Positions 4,303 through 6,177 of a stretch of DNA of 6,177 bases are shown here, piece by piece. Each line of letters begins with the position of its first letter. Position 1 is the stretch's first letter. A program made the position numbers and the translations under genes. Below the pieces are notes generated by a model that saw nothing but the letters and a program-made list of their open reading frames with translations, was not told the DNA's origin and made no database searches. Source of the DNA: an uncultured Bacilli bacterium (GTDB lineage: Bacteria > Bacillota_I > Bacilli_A > RF39 > UBA660); NCBI GenBank assembly GCA_944358685.1, contig CALVRQ010000118.1, positions 1 through 6,177 of the forward strand. Direction: 5' to 3'.

Positions 4303-5065
4303 ACATAGTTCCTTTCGTAATGATTCCCCCCATACCATCTTTACCATATTTAGTTTTATCTAAAATATCTTTAATGTCAATGTCTTTATTAATGTCCGAT
4401 AAGCTCATTTTAGTGGCGACAATTGCAGGGTCTAATGCGTGAATATTGATGCGTTTAGGACTTGATGCGAAGTTGGCTCCAGCTCTGATTAGTTCTTCAT
4501 AATATGATGAACACCCACCAGATATAATTATTAATTTTTCATGGCTATTTTCATATTCTCTAGCTTGTTTAATGGCATCTGAGAAATATTTACTATTTTT
4601 ATAAGCTTCTATATTATTAGTATCTCCTTTTCTTTTATAATAAGCATCGTGGCCTGTAATGACAACGATATTGGGTTTATACTCATTTAACCACTGCTTT
4701 ATATGAAGAGGCATGTTTTTTTCATCTTCACGGATACCCATGGCCCAAATGTTTGTTTCTTTATAATAGTCTAAGCACCTTTTTAAAAAGTCTTTATCAC
4801 TGTCGATGTGTAGGATTTTACCTGGCAAATAGAAAAAATCGTTTCTATCTAACTGTTCAGCGTTATGGATTCTTTCTAAAAAAGGTTCCTCTCCTTCAAT
4901 ATCACCACCTTCATGTTTTTTTAGGTCGTTGATGTCACTGTCAACAAGCAATCTAACATTTATTCCTTTTAATTCACATATATTACCTTCTATTTTGAGT
5001 ATTTTAAAAACAATGTCATTATTATGTGAATTTCGGGTTACTAAATCACCTACTTTAAATTCCAT
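4283..5065 (-). CDS. yabG: Sporulation-specific protease YabG
   Basis: A 260-residue YabG homologue, a mother-cell cysteine-type protease that processes coat proteins, and in clostridia also germination proteins. The N-terminal KOW/SH3-like part (1-48) starts MEFKVGDLVTRNS, close to the family start. A short acidic linker (about 52-62) leads to the protease domain: PGKILHIDSD (81-90), VVITGHDAYYKRKGD (134-148), IISGGCSSYYEELIRAGANFASSP in two parts (180-203), RINIHALDP (205-213). H139 in TGHDA and C185 in GGCSS are the likely catalytic pair. A TTG four codons upstream is also in frame, but the ATG at 5065 follows GGGTGAT and matches the family. It overlaps veg at its end. Expected to be sporulation-controlled; a sigma-E-like element lies upstream. 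Confidence 0.94.
   Translation of the reverse strand: MEFKVGDLVTRNSHNNDIVFKILKIEGNICELKGINVRLLVDSDINDLKKHEGGDIEGEEPFLERIHNAEQLDRNDFFYLPGKILHIDSDKDFLKRCLDYYKETNIWAMGIREDEKNMPLHIKQWLNEYKPNIVVITGHDAYYKRKGDTNNIEAYKNSKYFSDAIKQAREYENSHEKLIIISGGCSSYYEELIRAGANFASSPKRINIHALDPAIVATKMSLSDINKDIDIKDILDKTKYGKDGMGGIITKGTMYVGYPR
4310..4315 (-). promoter_or_regulatory. Ribosome binding site of veg inside yabG
   Basis: Minus-strand AAAGGA, seven bases before the veg ATG, lies within the last codons of yabG. It decides the veg start; the nearer ATG at 4306 is in the yabG frame and is too close to serve. Confidence 0.6.
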
Positions 5066-5080
5066 ATTATCACCCAAATA

Positions 5081-5108
5081 AGTATATGCTTGGGATTATT
5101 TTTTATAA
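5081..5108 (-). promoter_or_regulatory. Putative sigma-E-type promoter of yabG
   Basis: Minus-strand CATATACT (5081-5088) fits seven of eight positions of the mother-cell -10 pattern CATACAMT. TTATAAAA, 12 bases upstream (5101-5108), has only the ATA core of the -35. It sits between the terminator of the acetyltransferase gene and the yabG ATG and would give a very short leader. A sigma-A reading (TATACT with TTGTTA) has a 19-base gap and is weaker. Confidence 0.4.
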
Positions 5109-5109
5109 C

Positions 5110-5137
5110 AAAAAAAGTCTTATTTTTTTAAGACTTT
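5110..5137 (-). terminator. Rho-independent terminator of the acetyltransferase gene
   Basis: On the minus strand AAAGTCTT (5137-5130) pairs with AAGACTTT (5121-5114) around an A-rich loop and is followed by TTTT. The gene's TAA stop (5122-5120) lies at the loop/second arm border. Confidence 0.75.
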
Positions 5138-5581
5138 AGGGGCATTAAAAATAACTTCTTCACTATAATATTCATCGGTTCTATCAGTTTCTTTCCAATG
5201 ATATGCATCAATTATTTTACTAAATTCATCCAGTCTTTTAGTGGGAATAGTAATTAGCGGAGTTTCTGTCCCTAAGTATTCAAATGAATCTTCTAAGATT
5301 TGTTTACTATAACCTTTTTTTCTATAATCTTCATTTATAAGTAAAGTACATATTTTCTTTTCATTAGAATTTTTTAAGGTGGATAGGCTTACTACTTCTA
5401 GTCCATCTAAATAGAAAATTATATCACCTTTACCTTTAAAGATTCTTGGTAAGTTTACGGTGTAAAACCATTTTAAATATCCAGGATATTGGTCATGGTT
5501 GTATGCGGTCTGCATATATATAGCAGCTACGGCTTTTGAAAAATTTTTGTCTGACATTTGGCTTAAAATGTATTTTTCCAT
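5120..5581 (-). CDS. GNAT-like N-acetyltransferase, substrate unknown
   Basis: A 153-residue protein with the length and layout of a small GNAT-fold acetyltransferase, which would transfer an acetyl group from acetyl-CoA to an amine. The key evidence is motif A: KKICTLLINEDYRKKGYSKQ (75-94) gives a beta strand followed by an acetyl-CoA pyrophosphate loop R87-K-K-G90-Y-S-K93 (the Q/R-x-x-G-x-G/A type) and then a helix to about 103. The preceding strands (IIFYLDGLEVVSLSTL, 54-69) and the later hydrophobic strand PLITIPT (108-114) also fit. The substrate-binding region shows no recognised subfamily mark. The ATG has GGAGGAAT upstream. It stands between the HipA-like gene and yabG, each followed by its own terminator, and is probably not part of the sporulation group. 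No clear promoter is seen; read-through from upstream is possible. Confidence 0.75.
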   Translation of the reverse strand: MEKYILSQMSDKNFSKAVAAIYMQTAYNHDQYPGYLKWFYTVNLPRIFKGKGDIIFYLDGLEVVSLSTLKNSNEKKICTLLINEDYRKKGYSKQILEDSFEYLGTETPLITIPTKRLDEFSKIIDAYHWKETDRTDEYYSEEVIFNAPKVLKK

Positions 5582-5615
5582 TATTATTCCTCCGTTTAGT
5601 TTTTTATTTTATCAT

Positions 5616-5636
5616 AAAAAGTTCCACATGGGAACT
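5616..5636 (-). terminator. Rho-independent terminator of the HipA-like gene
   Basis: Minus-strand AGTTCC (5636-5631) and GGAACT (5625-5620) form a six-pair stem with a five-base loop, followed by TTTT. The TAG stop (5637-5635) is part of the first arm. The stem core is the same as in the lemA/divIC terminator. Confidence 0.7.
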
Positions 5637-6177
5637 ATTGATTATGCATTATATTTTTTAATTTATTTATTCGACTATTTAATAAGGTGCATATCTTATC
5701 AATTCTTCTATCAGTCATTTTTGTTATGCTTTGATATTTATGAAGAAGATTTTCAAATTCTTCAGTGATTCCATTTAATTTCTCTATGTTGTATCTGTTA
5801 AAATCTTGAATTTTTTTTAATATATCATCAAAATCCATAACATTATAGAAAAACCTACCTTGACCGTTTAAAATAATTTCTTTTTCATTATAGTCAAGAA
5901 TGTTTAGAGATTGCCCATTATCAAATATTGGAGCAACATCTAGCCATTTTAAAGTATTAACGTTTCTGATAATACCAAAGTTATTTAAGTGTCTATCTTC
6001 GTTCATCATAATATAATCTAAAATAAACATATCTTCTAATTTTTCTCGAACATTGTTAATTCCATGACTTTCTAAGATTTCAATATATTCTTCATAGGCA
6101 TTATCTTTATGGCAATTATTTAAAATTTGTGAGGCTGGCACTAGTTCGGTATCTTTATCAATGAAACATTCACATTT
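5635..6177 (-). CDS. HipA-like kinase-fold protein, C-terminal part (5' end beyond window)
   Basis: The reading frame is open to the right edge, giving 180 visible residues; a GTG at 6141 is not taken as the start because 12 codons upstream (KCECFIDKDTEL) continue the protein. The sequence resembles the C-terminal lobe of HipA-like protein kinases. The catalytic-loop motif NEDRHLNNFG puts D61 and N66 (numbered from the edge) in the D-x4-N spacing of HipA. WLDVAPIFDNGQSL follows, with D86 in the place of the metal-binding aspartate. The rest is helical, ending in a basic region (about 154-180). HipA itself is a Ser/Thr kinase toxin, while many Firmicute relatives are uncharacterised single genes. 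Whether an antitoxin-like partner lies upstream cannot be seen. Downstream is the GNAT gene after a terminator. Confidence 0.75.
   Translation of the reverse strand, partial: KCECFIDKDTELVPASQILNNCHKDNAYEEYIEILESHGINNVREKLEDMFILDYIMMNEDRHLNNFGIIRNVNTLKWLDVAPIFDNGQSLNILDYNEKEIILNGQGRFFYNVMDFDDILKKIQDFNRYNIEKLNGITEEFENLLHKYQSITKMTDRRIDKICTLLNSRINKLKNIMHNQ

Noticed and set aside
4303..4347. 15-residue N-terminal extension of Veg
   Set aside because: It lies fully inside yabG coding sequence, does not resemble Veg, and the ATG at 4302 has a well-placed AAAGGA.
5066..5077. TTG start four codons upstream for YabG
   Set aside because: The TTG GGT GAT codons form the ribosome binding site of the ATG at 5065, and the family N-terminus begins at that ATG.
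5066..5098. CCCAA/TTGGG inverted repeat near the yabG start as a riboswitch or operator
   Set aside because: The arms are only five bases, the loop is AT-rich and the region overlaps the promoter and ribosome binding site; no known riboswitch features are seen.
5499..5768. Plus-strand reading frame of 89 codons
   Set aside because: Antisense to the GNAT start, the terminator and the HipA-like gene. The Phe/Tyr-rich product is what AT-rich complementary strands give by chance.
6139..6141. GTG as the start of the HipA-like protein
   Set aside because: The frame stays open for 12 more codons to the window edge with family-like residues, and no ribosome binding site precedes the GTG, so the gene is cut by the window.
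5120..6177. A toxin-antitoxin pair made of the GNAT and HipA-like genes
   Set aside because: No DNA-binding antitoxin-like gene is visible and each gene has its own terminator, so the classical arrangement is not supported within the window.

Overview
The window looks like chromosomal DNA of a low-GC, endospore-forming Firmicute. The base composition is strongly AT-rich, Shine-Dalgarno sites are strong (AAGGAGG and AAAGGTGAT types), promoters are TTGACA/TATAAT-like, and intrinsic terminators are short with U-runs. The spore genes are gerQ, yabG, spoVG, yabP and yabQ. A gut-type member of the Bacilli or a relative is my guess; genus cannot be read from the sequence alone.

Layout. Positions 1-48 (minus) hold the first 16 codons of a gene that leaves the window, with a good promoter at 70-98. 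Next, on the minus strand, is a two-gene operon: pduL (phosphotransacylase, 933-1511) followed after one base by a UcpA-like short-chain dehydrogenase (152-931). A divergent promoter region (1512-1606) separates it from plus-strand gerQ (spore coat/germination, 1607-1966) and a LemA-family membrane protein (2009-2554). LemA meets divIC tail to tail over one bidirectional terminator.

From 2563 to 5065 everything is on the minus strand. In order of transcription it reads yabG, veg, spoVG, yabP, yabQ, divIC. This is the order found near the Bacillus subtilis origin side of the chromosome (yabG-veg ... spoVG ... yabP-yabQ-divIC), with the intervening housekeeping genes absent. Upstream of yabG lie a GNAT-type acetyltransferase (5120-5581) and the C-terminal part of a HipA-like kinase fold protein (5635 to beyond 6177).

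How the genes fit together: yabG, yabP, yabQ and gerQ act in or around the mother cell during spore cortex and coat formation. SpoVG and Veg are small regulators, and DivIC belongs to the division complex. Putative mother-cell (sigma-E-like) -10 elements can be read upstream of yabG, yabP and gerQ, while lemA, divIC, spoVG, pduL and the gene at the left edge have vegetative-type promoters. Six intrinsic terminators are visible, and in each the stop codon of the gene lies inside or touches the hairpin, so genes are packed closely. There is no intergenic stretch above 300 bases. I see no RNA gene, CRISPR array, insertion sequence or wholly new multi-gene system. The most unusual item is a DivIC protein with a second, C-terminal membrane segment and a polybasic tail.
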